From: Artocarpus heterophyllus
Taxonomy: Eukaryota; Streptophyta; Magnoliopsida; Rosales; Moraceae
DNA: 64,000 bases
Assembly: GCA_025403435.1 (NCBI GenBank)
Contig: CM046330.1
Span: 19,366,239-19,430,238, forward strand
Direction of reading: 5' to 3'
Part shown: one piece after another, positions 33,561 to 45,010 of the stretch
Position numbering within the stretch: the first letter of the stretch is position 1
Layout of the letters: every line of letters begins with the position of its first letter
Made by a program: the position numbers and the translations under genes
Notes under the pieces: model-generated
Told to the model about the DNA's origin: nothing
What the model saw: the letters and a program-made list of their open reading frames with translations, nothing else
Databases searched by the model: none

Positions 33561-34498
33561 ATTTTGGCATTTATATGAGTGAATGGGAGGAAGAGTAACT
33601 TGGTCTTTTAATAAATTTCAATTTCTAATAAATGAGCAATTTTAATAAGTGGTTTATTAGAGGACATTTTTAATAAGATAGTACATTTGGGGGATATTCT
33701 TGTAAGTTGCTCCTAATTAATTTATTAACCATGAGATCCAAACTACATATTTCATGAATTTTAAGATAGTTAAACTTAAAAGTAAATGTCTCAAATGCAA
33801 AACTTTGAAGGTTGTATGTGCAACTTTTTATTCTTAAATCCCTTAATAAAAATATTCTTATATTTATAATGTACGTTATAAAATCTTAAATTAAAACTTA
33901 ACACACATATTTAAAACTAATGACTTCTACAAAAGGAGAACAAGAAATGCAAGCTTTGGTGAGAAAAAAAAAATGCTTTCAAATCATGACTTAAATCTAT
34001 CATGCCCTTAAAAAATGTTATTGTTATTTTAATACCTTGTATTTTAGATAAACAACTCAATGGATCCAAAATTAATTTTGTAAAATTATAATAGAATATC
34101 AAAACAAACTATTCATTTTTTTTTTGTATTGTTTGTATTCTTTTTCTTTTTATTATTTTAACAAAAAATTTTGAGATTTATTAATAAAAGGCGAGCTGAA
34201 AATTTCATGTCACAAAACAGGGACTAAGAAGTACCAAAATAATTTTTTAAAAACTAAAATATATAATTTTAATATTTTTTTAAACAAAATGATACCAATA
34301 TGATGTTTCATTAAAATACTAAATATCACAATAATAAAAACCCAAACATGAGACCTATCCTAGGATTGAGGTTAATAAGATGTTTTAAAAAATAAGTTAA
34401 AACTATGATTAAAATTCATTTCAGTTAAAACATTATAGTATATAAAAACTTTAAATTATAACAATTTTTTTATTTATCGCTATAAAATTGCTTCGTTT
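33561..34498. other. AT-rich intergenic DNA upstream of the receptor-like gene
   Basis: No open frame of note, no transposon termini and no RNA gene seen. Confidence 0.5.
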
Positions 34499-34818
34499 GT
34501 GCTCCTAGTCCTACAGTTTTACCATGCCATGGTCGCTGTCCGTGCTGTGGCTAGAAACGACATCATAGGCACTGTCGTTTCTAATGGATCAGGTACTACA
34601 CGTCTAGGCGTGCAGAACAGAATCACGCGCATCCAGGGAACTTCACCATCACTCGTCCAGATCGCCGTCCTTCACATCCCAGCCTGTAAATGTGCGCGTG
34701 GACCCAACCCCAAATGGAACGCCGAGTCTCCGTTCCTGAATTGACTCGTTCTTTTCTCCTCTGCTTCTCACCCATTCTTCACTTTCTACGCTAACGGAGA
34801 ATCTCACTACTCTCTCTA
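34499..34818 (+). promoter_or_regulatory. Promoter and 5' leader of the malectin-like gene
   Basis: Base composition rises sharply from the AT-rich flank at about 34495. Visible elements are the perfect palindrome ACCATG-C-CATGGT (34521-34533), and 9-bp inverted repeats AGAAACGAC (34553-34561) and GTCGTTTCT (34574-34582) separated by 12 bp. A CACGT core (ACTACACGTCTAG) lies near 34598. The last 75 bp before the ATG are CT-rich, as in many plant leaders. No clear TATA box was seen within 100 bp of the start; TATAAAAACTT lies near 34440. Confidence 0.5.
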
Positions 34819-36240
34819 ATGGAGTTTCGCGGTAGAATCCTCGTACTCTCTCTCCTCCTTCTCTTCCTCTCTCTCTCCGTTGTACCTTCTATCTCCTACA
34901 CCGCCTTCTCTCCTGCCGACAACCACCTCGTCAACTGCGGCTCCGAAGAGGACGCCACCGTCCACAACCGCCGCTTCGTTGCCGACGGCTCCTCCCGGAG
35001 GAAGTCTCCGTTCTGCCACTCGGACTCCTCCGTGTCTCTCAGAAACGACAACGCCTTGTCGGATTCGCCTCCTCAACTCTACGACTCAGCTAGGGTTTTC
35101 AGGAGGCCGTCGAAGTACGAGTTCGAGATCAAAGAGAAAGGAACTCACATGGTACGCTTTCATTTCCGAAACCTCAATTCCGCGCGATTCGACTGCCTTA
35201 ACGCTCAATTTTACGTCTTGATCGACGGATTCGTAGCTCTAGGCAACTTCAGTTCTGGAAATAGTTTGAACCCCGTGATCAAGGAGTACCTGATCTCGGT
35301 CAATTCCGATAGGCTCGTGATTAGGTTTTTACCTTCTGGAACTTTGAAATTCGCGTTCGTTAACGCGATCGAAGTCATTTCGGCCCCCAAAGACCTCGTT
35401 CCGGAGAATGCTCAGTTTGTGAATTCCGAGAAAGTCGAGAATTTTGATGGATTGAAGAACCAAGCACTTCAAGTCGTCTACAGAGTCAACGTCGGAGGTC
35501 CTAAAGTGACGCCGTTCAACGACACTCTGTGGAGGACATGGCTTCCCGACGACGAGCATCTCGAATCGAGTTTCGGATCCGAAAGGGTGTATTTCGGCAG
35601 CCGAATTAAATACCAGGCAGGAGGCGCAAGCCGGGAAATTGGCCCCGATAATGTGTATAAAACCGCGAGATTGATTCGCAGTCGCAATTCTTCAATCCCC
35701 AATGTTAACATCACATGGGGCTTTCCTGTTACTAAAGGATACAAGTACCTCGTGAGGATGCATTTCTGTGATATTGCTAGTATTTCTCTTGAATTGTTGT
35801 TCTTCAATGTTTATGTCAACGGGAATTTCGCGTACAAAGAGTTGGATCTCTCTGAGGTCACAGGTTGGATGCTGGCTTCTCCTTTTTATGCAGATTTTGT
35901 GGTTGATCAAATTGAGTCTGATGTTCTGAGTGTAAGCATTGGACCTTCCAACAAGAGCTTGGCGTATGCCGTAGATGGTATTCTCAATGGGGTTGAGATC
36001 ATGAAGCTGAATAACTCGATGGGCAGTCTCGACGGCTCCGATTGCGCAGGCCTTATTTTGGGGGGCCACTGGCCGCAGCGGGGCAGTGGTCTTTTGATCC
36101 CTTTGATCGCTGCTGTGCTCTTGGTATTGAGCCTGTCTATTGTTCTGCGCAGAAAGTTTACATTTGGGGGTCAGGAACCCGTGGCATGGTCGAAATTGCA
36201 GGTGGATATTTCGGAAGTCAATGCCAAACACGGCGGTTAA
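34819..36240 (+). CDS. Malectin-like receptor-like protein without kinase domain
   Basis: A single-exon, 473-residue protein. Residues 1-27 are a hydrophobic signal peptide. Residues about 28-400 form a malectin-like carbohydrate-binding ectodomain of the CrRLK1L (FERONIA/THESEUS) type, with NHLVNCGS (35-42), THMVRFHF, NVGGPKVTPFNDTLWRTW (about 224-241), ASREIGPDNVYKTAR (near 269), YLVRMHFCDI (near 309-318) and DGILNGVEIMKL (near 385). One transmembrane helix spans about 424-443 (GLLIPLIAAVLLVLSLSIVL) with a stop-transfer RRK. The cytosolic tail is only about 30 residues, ending VDISEVNAKHGG. Usual CrRLK1L kinases are about 800-900 residues with a cytosolic kinase, wholly absent here. The frame has no breaks and codon composition is normal, so the gene looks functional. 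It probably sits in the plasma membrane and binds cell-wall or peptide ligands, perhaps as a co-receptor or decoy (inference). Confidence 0.93.
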   Translation: MEFRGRILVLSLLLLFLSLSVVPSISYTAFSPADNHLVNCGSEEDATVHNRRFVADGSSRRKSPFCHSDSSVSLRNDNALSDSPPQLYDSARVFRRPSKYEFEIKEKGTHMVRFHFRNLNSARFDCLNAQFYVLIDGFVALGNFSSGNSLNPVIKEYLISVNSDRLVIRFLPSGTLKFAFVNAIEVISAPKDLVPENAQFVNSEKVENFDGLKNQALQVVYRVNVGGPKVTPFNDTLWRTWLPDDEHLESSFGSERVYFGSRIKYQAGGASREIGPDNVYKTARLIRSRNSSIPNVNITWGFPVTKGYKYLVRMHFCDIASISLELLFFNVYVNGNFAYKELDLSEVTGWMLASPFYADFVVDQIESDVLSVSIGPSNKSLAYAVDGILNGVEIMKLNNSMGSLDGSDCAGLILGGHWPQRGSGLLIPLIAAVLLVLSLSIVLRRKFTFGGQEPVAWSKLQVDISEVNAKHGG

Positions 36241-37509
36241 ATGCGTAAGTGAAAGTTTCCTCATGTCCTGCAGAATGATATGGAGCTTTGAATCAGGAGG
36301 AGCAAGAAGACAAGATTTGTATTTAGCGTGATAGTTTTGTGCAACTGGATATAATTATTTGTTCCGATGATTCCATAGAAAAGAGGATTTTACGTAATTG
36401 GTAATTTGGTACGTTTTTTTTTTGGTTGTTGCCTAAGTTATATTAGAAGCATAAACGTTCTTTTAATTTTTTTTTTTTTCTGCAAATTTAAAAAGTTCTA
36501 TATTATACTTTCGTCTATGTACTCTTTGTGTACACATAATTTTGCACTTGACAAAGTATTTGTGTAGCTTGCTGTATCCACTTTTTGGTGCCTGCGTATG
36601 AACATGTATATTTTTGCAACCATTTAATCGGGTCTTTCGTGTTCAAAGTTTTGTTTATTCCTATTGTGTTACACATCCTTAAAAAGCTTCAGGTGAATCT
36701 TTTATCTAGTTTGCTTGGGTTGCAACTTGCAAGGGAGACGAATAGATGCTGTCTCAATGGCCTATTAGATATGACTTTGCTTCTTCATCACTTAAGTTTG
36801 TTGTTCCCCAAAAATTAGCCTATACGCTCAACAATCAGATACCTTTGTCTTTCTTTGTTTGCTGTCTTCTTTGGCTGTATCTGTGGGAGTTTTGTTTGGT
36901 TGGAAATTTACCAAAACAAAAATAGCATTTCCCCTAGTGAACCGCACAAATAAATTCCTTTTTCAAAATTTTAGATTAACGTTCCTTCTTTTCCTCTTCA
37001 GAAACCAGATTGAAAAAAGACATTATTAGAAGAGAGGTTATAAAACTAAATAGATAATCAACAGGATTTATTTCTTAAATTTCTCTTATCTTTAAAAACT
37101 CTATAAAGAGATTAGGGAAAAAATGTAAAATGCATGGTATGAGTCCAGATCTTCTATCTTATTTTCCTGTCTCCTTTGTTATCCCTTTCACTATTTATTA
37201 GACACCATTAAACTTAACAACTTAACCACATTAAAAGAAACTAAATATTAAAATAATTAAGCAATTTACTTAAGTGTTAAAATTTAATTGGAGAGAGAAT
37301 TAAAGAGACAAGAATATGGGATAGTGGATTTTCATTCGCATGATGTAGCTTGCCCATTACAGTTGCTTGTTGTCTTGCTATTTGTGTCTCTGCTAAATTT
37401 ATTTATCTTTTCTTGGATTTTTTTACGATAAGAGTTCATGTGTTTTGTTTAAATAATAGAGACACCCTCGTAGCCGAATCATTTTATCCCCCTCTTTGGC
37501 TAAGGATGG
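36241..37509. other. 3' flank of the malectin-like gene and AT-rich DNA
   Basis: The 3' untranslated region probably covers the first 100-300 bp. No kinase-like coding sequence follows in any plus-strand frame. From about 36500 on, only short chance frames are seen. Confidence 0.5.
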
Positions 37510-37661
37510 TTTTCATCACAAACTTAGTTATGAATAGTATAAAGCTCTCACACGCTACAGTAATTTTCATCACAAACTTAGTTATGAATAGTGTAAAGCT
37601 CTCACATGCTACAGTAAAAAAAAAATTTAATACAATGTAAAGCTCTCTTATATTACAGTAA
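37510..37661. repeat. 54-bp tandem duplication with a decayed third unit
   Basis: Units 37510-37563 and 37564-37617 are TTTTCATCACAAACTTAGTT followed by ATGAATAGTRTAAAGCTCTC and ACAYGCTACAGTAA. A third, degenerate unit (AATGTAAAGCTCTC...TTACAGTAA) ends at 37661. Confidence 0.9.
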
Positions 37662-37924
37662 AAACGGTTCCCGTTAATGGTTTCCACCACTAACCAAACA
37701 CAATATGTGTTAACACCTTAAGTTTTCAGCAAAATTAAAAAGACACCCTTTATTAGTCAAACTTAATCAAAGTGTACTTTGACTTATTTATGAAATATAT
37801 TTTTTTCCTCCATTAGAAAATGATATAAGCTACATTCATGGAGAAAATGAAGTTTTGAGCCTTTTTTTTAGTTAACAACAATTAAGTGATCTTTAGACAC
37901 TCACATTTATAACTTGCACTCTAA
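37662..37924. other. AT-rich interval, no feature seen
   Basis: A short AT-rich interval between two local tandem duplications. No gene was recognised. Confidence 0.4.
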
Positions 37925-38104
37925 TGTTGATATATGCTCTACTAAACCCTTTTTTTAAAACTAAACTAAACTCTTAGGAGGGCATATTTTAAAGCGAAAA
38001 AGTTTTAATATAAATGTTGATATATGCTCTACTAAACTTTTTTTTTTTAACTAAACTAAACTCTTAGGTTGGCATATTTCAAAGGACAAAAGTTTTAATA
38101 TAAA
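37925..38104. repeat. 90-bp tandem duplication
   Basis: Units 37925-38014 and 38015-38104 both read TGTTGATATATGCTCTACTA then AACTAAACTAAACTCTTAGG and end AAAGTTTTAATATAAA, with few differences. Confidence 0.9.
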
Positions 38105-39263
38105 AAATTAGATAGTAAATTATTTACATGATATATATAAAAAGTGTTCCAGAAGATTTCATGACAAAATTGTTTAGTTGGGAACACATATGAGAAAAAG
38201 TTTGACTACAAAAAATGTTAGGTGATACCACATTTGAGAAAAATTATTGTAATAAAAGTAGATTAGTGAAAAAAGTAGCTTAAATTGAAAATAAAAAAAC
38301 AAAATTTGAAAATCAAACTTGATTAAATAACATTTTAGAGAATGCCAAAAGAATATGCAATAAGAATTAAAAAAATTATGTTGATTATACGCATTAAGAA
38401 AAATAAGTTAATCTTTATAAAAAAAAGTTAGCGGATTGAATATGAAAATATATAAGATAGTAAGAAGAAAAAGAAAAACACAAAGGTGGAAAGGAACAAA
38501 AATAAAATGTTAAAAATATCTACACTATCTACCTATATCTATATTTATATCTATATAACAACAACAACAACAACAACAACAAAAGTGTGAATGTGTTTTG
38601 CACATGAAGTTGACACATGGCATGGAGTTTCTATTCTTTTCTCTCTTTTTTTTTGCATGTTACTTATTTGTTTATTCATGTTTAACTTTTTTCTTCAATA
38701 ATTTTTTTTGCTTTTTTGGCTTTTTTTTTTTGTCTATTTACATGTTTAGTCCTTCATTTTTCTCATTTTTGTGTTTTTTATCTTTCTAACAACTTTTTCC
38801 CTTTTAAATATTCTTTGCTTAACTTTTTTTTTTTTTACTAAACTAAACAATCTGAAGAATAATAAATTAAATTAAATTTTATAAGACATATATATTTATT
38901 TTTGTACTAGAAAAATGTGAAGAATCTTTTCACTAGGAAATAAAAATGGAGAATGAAAAGAAAATTACAAAGGAAGAAAAAGGAAATAAAATTATAAGGA
39001 TGAAACAAAGAGGATGAAAGAAGAAAAAGAATGGGATGAAGAAAGAAATGAAAAAAAAAAAAGGAAAGAAAAGGGAAAAAAACCCAAAAATTGAAAAAAA
39101 AAAAAAAGAAAAGGAAAGAGAAAGGGGAATGCCCAAAACCAAAAGCCAAAAAAAAAAAAAACAAAACTTGTTCCAGTTGTCAACTTAAGGTGAAAGCATG
39201 CATTCTTTTTTATATAGAGTATATATACACACACATAGATTTTAGATCTTCGTATCAAATAAA
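38105..39263. other. Low-complexity pyrimidine and purine tracts
   Basis: Apart from the CAA run, 38640-38840 is T/C-rich and 38930-39160 is A/G-rich on the plus strand. The F/L/S-rich and K-rich open frames here are composition artefacts. No gene was seen. Confidence 0.5.
38556..38582. repeat. CAA microsatellite
   Basis: About nine ACA/CAA units in an AT-rich stretch. Confidence 0.85.
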
Positions 39264-41297
39264 TATTAGAAAAATAGTACGCAACAAAATTTTAAAATTT
39301 TTTATATCAGAGTATATTCCAAAACATAAGTTTGACATATTATATGCATAAATTAACCAGATCTTACTAACCTTTGAATACTGAAGAACTTCCGCAATCC
39401 GTGAAGAGAAGTAACATTCCAAAAGAGCTTCAAACAACAGGTATTCTTTGTTATTCTCTATCCATGATAAGAGTGAGTGGGGTCATGTCATTTAGCTTTT
39501 CCACCAGGTGACTCTCCTTCCAACCAATTGAGAGAACCCAAAGCTACAGTTTGTGATTTGTGAACAATAGCTCTCAAAGAGTTTCTAGAGTCTCACCAGT
39601 AGAGCCTCACTCTTAATCTCTCAACTTATCTAAATAACTTATGAGACTCACTCCCTATTTATAGAGGTTGGGTCTAGGGTCAGTCCTTATCAGATAGGGT
39701 CTCAAAAATTTGAATAAGAATAAAACCAAGATCAAAATCTGATAAAATCCGCGTGAAAATGAGTTATCTTTCTATCGCGCTATCGACATGTCAATCTGTC
39801 TAACCGGCATGCCGAACTTGCCCCATCAGTAGACCGAACCTAAGGATTGGCATGCCAAACCAACAATGAAAAATCCTAGTGAATCTTTTATTCTCCACCC
39901 AAGATTCTATAAGATAAATCTCAGTTTTAATTCAAATAACCAAATAGAGAAATTATCTAATTAAAACAACCTTATCTAGATAATCTTTAGGAAAATAAAT
40001 AAATTCCTAATAATTCTACAAGTTTATCTTGATTTAATTTATTCAAAATTAAATCAACTCATAAATAGACAAGAATTATCTGATCTCAATAATTCAACAA
40101 GTTTATCTTGAATTAATTTTGTCACAAAATTAATTCAACCAATAAACAGACATGAATTATTTGATTCTTTTGAATTTCAACCAATCTGATAAATCTAACA
40201 TAAGTCACCAATTATTGGAAAAGCATGTCGTATTGTTACAGGATTTTTGTGAGCTAGCAAAAGGGACCAAATGGACCTATATAGTTCAAGCTCCTGATAA
40301 TTATGAAACCCAATATCCTAAATATACATTTCATAATTATCAGCTCCAACGCTACTCCACTAAAAGCTTGGAGCTGTACTCTCGAACTATATAGAATTAT
40401 GAAGCTCGTATAGCTAAGTCTCAATGACATATCATAGTGTATCATATCCCTATAGGATTATCCATAATCGGCTTAAGGACAAGTTCTGTCTTACCTTCCC
40501 GATGATTTTTATCTTATGTTCCATTATCTCACAATCAGAAAACTTACCATCTAAAGACGGTATACCATTCGGTTACACCTATGTATCCAAATGGATGAGC
40601 GCTCTAATTTTTCAATTACAAGATAACGCATATAAGAGGATATCACTACTCCTAAAGAGGAGCTATGGATTCCATATCTATGAATAACAGGTCTACGCTA
40701 TCAAGAGCCATGCCTCCTATGTATCGGCATGCGTACCACTATTAAAATGTGAATGTCATCATTTAGTACATCAAAAAACACAAGTCAAAATAACAGGTCC
40801 ACTATTTATCTCAAGATTAAGATACAATACAAATTATTGTCTAAAGTGAATCGATTTGCCAAGACAGAATTATTAATCCAAATCAATTCACTTTATGTCC
40901 TGATCTAACAAATCATTACCTATGACAATGTGCCAATGTTTATGTTCTCAGAGTCCACCTTCGATGGCCAAGACAAACCATCTCTCAATAGGGATATAGA
41001 CAACACAACAATCTTTACATGAATAAAGCGCCCAACTTTATTCCCTCGATTGCAGATCTTTTGATTTAGACTGTCACCTTAAGAATCGTGTCTTCTGCAT
41101 AATCTGTCCATCATATGCCTAATTCTTAAAGGTTTAGACCGACAGTCTCAGACTATTGTTTACTTAACATACATTCAACAAATAAAAGCGTAAAGAAGAC
41201 AAAATTTGATATATAAATAATAAATAAATTCTTTATTAATAAAAATGTCTCTAAAAACACATTACATTTTTACTGCTTAGGGCATATACATCTAACA
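39264..41297 (-). repeat. Copia family A LTR, copy 2 (3' LTR)
   Basis: On the minus strand it starts TGTTAGATGTATATGCCC and ends in a degenerate CTATTTTTCTAATA. It is 2034 bp and collinear with the other LTRs of the family. Confidence 0.88.
39783..39862. repeat. GC-rich palindromic motif cluster, copy 2 3' LTR
   Basis: It has ACCGGCATGCCGAAC, AGACCGAACC and GATTGGCATGCCAAACC, at the same place in the LTR as in copy 1. Confidence 0.75.
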
Positions 41298-41311
41298 ATC
41301 TCCCACTTGCA

Positions 41312-42640
41312 CTAAGTGAGTAAATATGACAAATCTCGCATACCTATAAATTCCACATGCCTCTTGAAGACTCTCCCAGTAAGTGTCTTCGTGAGTAGAT
41401 TAGCTAAATTGTCCCCTGATGCGATTTTGCACACTGTGACATGCCCGCCCTCGATGAAGTCCTTTATCACATGATATGTCCGATCAATATGCTTACTCTT
41501 TTTATGAAATCTTGGTTCCTTAGCATTAGCCACCGCACTGTTATCACAATACAATGATACCGCCCTATTCATACCAAGAACTACCTCAAGATCCCCAAGG
41601 AACTTGTGGAGCTACACTGCTTCTTTTGACGCATCACTAGCTGCCACTTACTCAGCCTCCATTGTTGAAGCTAAAGTGCAATCTTGCTTCACACTTCTCC
41701 AACTAATGGCATCGCCGCCTAGAGTAAACACAAAATCCAAAGTCGATCTTCTCGAATCCAGATAAGATTGGGAATCCGAATTAGTGTATCCTAGAGGAGT
41801 TAAGTCCTCACCCAAATACACAAACATATACACTCGAGTCCTTCTTAGGTACTTGAAAATATGTTTGACCATAACCCAGTGGTTCGGTCCCGGATGTACC
41901 TGAAACCAGCTTACAATCCCGACCACATAACAAATATCTGGTCATGTGCAAACCTTGGCATACATGAGACTACCTACTGCTAAAACATAAGGCACCTTCT
42001 TTATGTATTCTCTTTCTTCCTTAGACTTTGGAGAGTCTTTCTTAGAAAGGTAATTCCAGATCTAGATAGTTGCCCACCTTTCTTAGAATCTTGCATTACA
42101 AAACTCTTGAGAATTTTATCTATGTACCCAGCTAGAGACAGAGCTATTATTTTATTCTTCCTATTCCAAAAATCTAGATACTAAGAACAAAATTAGCCTC
42201 ACTTAAGTCCTTCATATAAATGGACCCGTCTGGTTGTTTCATATAAATGGACTCATCAAGATAGCCATTTAGAAAAGCCTTCTTGACATCCATCTATCAA
42301 ATTTCATAATCGAGAGCAGCAGCTATGGACAAAAGAATCTGGATGGACTTAAGCATGGCTGTAGGCAAAAAGGTTTCCTCGTAATCGATTCTTTCCTTTT
42401 GCATGTAACCCTTAGTTACTAGTCTAGCCTTAAAGGTTTCGACCTTTCCATCCACTCCTCTTTTCCTCTTGTAAATCCATTTACACCCTATGGGTTTTAC
42501 CCCTTCTGGAAGATCAACAAGCTCTTAGACCTGATTATTCTCTATAGACTTTATCTCAATGTTCATAGCCTCTGTCCAGAGTTTTGAATCAACATCCTTC
42601 ATAGCCTCTACGTAAATATAAGGATCTCTATCATGTTCAT
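41312..42640 (-). pseudogene. Copia family A reverse transcriptase and RNase H, copy 2 (deleted core)
   Basis: RNase H is well preserved (41312-41572 with AVSLYCDNSAVANAKEPRFH; 41648-41926 with GDAISWRSVKQDCTLASTME). Reverse transcriptase lacks an internal block. At 42220-42232 the text CCTTCATATAAATGGA joins the KDLGE side directly to the YMEQPDG side. About 280 bp present in copy 4 (53950-54228), including the catalytic YADD, are gone. Upstream reverse transcriptase text ([16 protein letters not shown]) persists to about 42510. Confidence 0.82.
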
Positions 42641-44050
42641 CTGGTTCAGCCAAAAAGGCCTCACCATTGAGCATATGCCTCTCAGGTTGACGCTCGATGC
42701 TCCCACTACGCCTAAGCCCTTTAGGTTGTTGTTCAAGTTCGTTTGGTTTTCCTACACCAATTGGAGTGGTTTCTACCGGAACCCTCAGAGTGATTGAATT
42801 ATTCCTTCACTCCTCAACCACCACTTTGTTTCGAGGTTTAAAGTTGTCCATGGAACTGTCCTCAAGGAAAGTTGCATGAGTTGAAAGCATGACTTTTTTT
42901 TTCCTTTGGGTTATAAAAATATCATCCTTTAGTTCCTTTTGGATATCCTATAAATATGCAAACTTTCAAACGTGCTTCCAACTTATTCACATCCTTAAAC
43001 AGGATATGAGCCGAACATCCCCATATGCAAATATGGTTTAAGAATGTCTTCTTGCCCATCCACAACTCGTGAGGAGTTTTAGGGACCGATTTTGAAGGCA
43101 TGTTGTTCAAAAGATAACATGCGGTTTGTAGTGCATATCCCCAAAAGAATAAAGGTAATGATGAATAACTCATCATGGACCTGACCATGTCCAATAAAGT
43201 CCTATTTTTTCTTTCTGCTATGCCATTATGCTACGGAGTGCCTGGCGCAGTCAAATGGGATAAAATCCCAATCTCTAATAAGTGTCCTAAGAACTCATCA
43301 GAAAGGTATTCTCCACCTCGATTAGATCAAAGTGCCTTTATGAGTCTACCCAATTGCTTTTCCATCAGCCCAAAACTCTTTGAACTTGTCACAAGTTTCG
43401 CTTTTGTGGTGCATCAGGTAAACATTCCCATACCTTAAGTAATCGTCAATAAAAGTGACGAAGTACTCATGCCTTTCTCATGCCCAAATTTTCATCAGTC
43501 CGTAAACATCATTATGCACAAGTTCTTGAACCACTTCGGCCCTATTGTCCTTAGACCTGAATGATCTTTTGGTCAATATACCCTCCAAACAAGATTCACA
43601 TTGTGGTATAGATTCCACCTTTAAGTCACTTAAAGGTACTTCCCTTACCAACCTTTAAATCCTATTCAGATTGATATAACCAAGGCGTAAAAGCCAAAGA
43701 TAACTCTCATTCGAGTGAGAAGTCTTAAGTCTTTTAGAGTTATTATCAGTTACCTCAGCGTTCAATAGTGAGTCCATCTTAGGTTTGATAAAATATAGAT
43801 TGTTTTGCATCCATCCATCATAGATAAAAGATTTGTTTTTACAAATCATCACTTTATTATTAAAAGAAACCGAATAGGAATCTTTAAATAAACAAGCTAC
43901 AAATATCAAATTCCTTCTAAATTTAGGAACATAAAAACAATCTCGCAAAACCAAACTCCTATATTTATCAAAATAAAGATGGACAACTCCCACTATTTCA
44001 GCCAACACCAAGGATCTATCACCCATCCAAAACGTGAAGTTTTCACGAAG
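42641..44050 (-). pseudogene. Copia family A protease end and integrase, copy 2 (broken)
   Basis: The open piece 43655-44026 holds the region after the protease (SLVLRDCFYVPKFRRNLIFV and ESYLWLLRLGYINLNRI, the pre-integrase domain). The integrase core follows at about 43100-43600. The piece 42922-43194 holds [40 protein letters not shown] and [13 protein letters not shown]. Stops separate the pieces. Confidence 0.8.
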
Positions 44051-44065
44051 TAAACTTCTTATTTC

Positions 44066-45010
44066 CTAGAATCCCTCTACAGAAACACAAACATGATTAG
44101 TTGCTCCAGAATCTATGGCCCAAGTGTCACTGGATTCCTCAACCAAATAAGTATCTAAATACAGAAGATCAGACCTAACTCCTCGGGAGAGGAAGTCCTT
44201 GCAATTCTTCTTAATGTACCCGACCTTTTCGCAGAAGAAGCACTTAAGCTTCTTTGGGTTCTTCTTCTTCTTCTTCTTCTTCTTCTTCTTCTTCTTGCTC
44301 TTGTTATTAGCAGGAACAGAAGACTTCCCATTCTTGGTCCATTGTTTTTTTTCATTCCCAGGGTTAGGATTGGAGCTAGAAGTAGCTGCCAAATTGGCCT
44401 CGTCACCAGTAAAAGATTCCTTGATCAATAGTTCAAACTCCTGTAACTGTTTCATTAACTCTGTTAAAGTCATATCTTGTCTATTGCTCAAATAAGCTCT
44501 AAACGGGATGAACTCCTTTGACAAAGTCTGAAAAACCATAGTCATCTATGACTCGGCATCGATATCAGCTCCATGGGTTTAAGCCTCAATGAGGTAACCC
44601 ATGACCAACATCATATGCTCCTTTACAAATGTCCCTGATTTTTGCTTGCAGTTCAAAAGTTTTCGAAGTGCCCTTTTCTGATTTTTTATGGCTTGGCCTC
44701 CAAAAATGTTTTCAAGATTATCCAAGATCTGCTTCGCAATTTCATAATCTTTATGTTGAGCCTATAGTATGTTATTCATACTAGTCATAACATAATACCG
44801 CGCCTAATTGTTAGCAACTTTCTAGCGATGATACGCTTGGATTTGCTAATAAGTGGATTCCCCAGTAGGTTTGGGAGGACACGGTGTGGTCAGCACAAAA
44901 GTTAGTTTCTCAAAGGATAGGACGATATTCAGGTTCCGTTTCCAATCATTAAAATTCTCACATGTTAATTGGTTTTTCTCAAATATCGATGATAAAGCAT
45001 TTTTAGACAT
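44066..45010 (-). pseudogene. Copia family A gag and protease start, copy 2 (broken)
   Basis: It starts MSKNALSSIFEKNQLTCENF at 45010. The open piece 44066-44545 holds a lysine run, the zinc knuckle CFFCEKVGYIKKNC (CX2CX4 with Tyr in place of the usual final Gly-His order, so the His is lost), and the protease block WAIDSGATNHVCV. The lysine run before the knuckle is encoded by a CTT/AAG microsatellite and is longer than in copy 4. Confidence 0.8.

Noticed and set aside
34819..35076. Minus-strand open frame opposite the malectin-like gene start
   Set aside because: It is an antisense shadow of a GC-rich coding strand. The plus-strand frame has a signal peptide and family motifs.
36888..37700. 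Possible MITE with TTTTGTTTGGTT and CTAACCAAACACAA ends
   Set aside because: The inverted match is only about ten bases, there is no convincing target duplication, and the interior contains unrelated tandem duplications.
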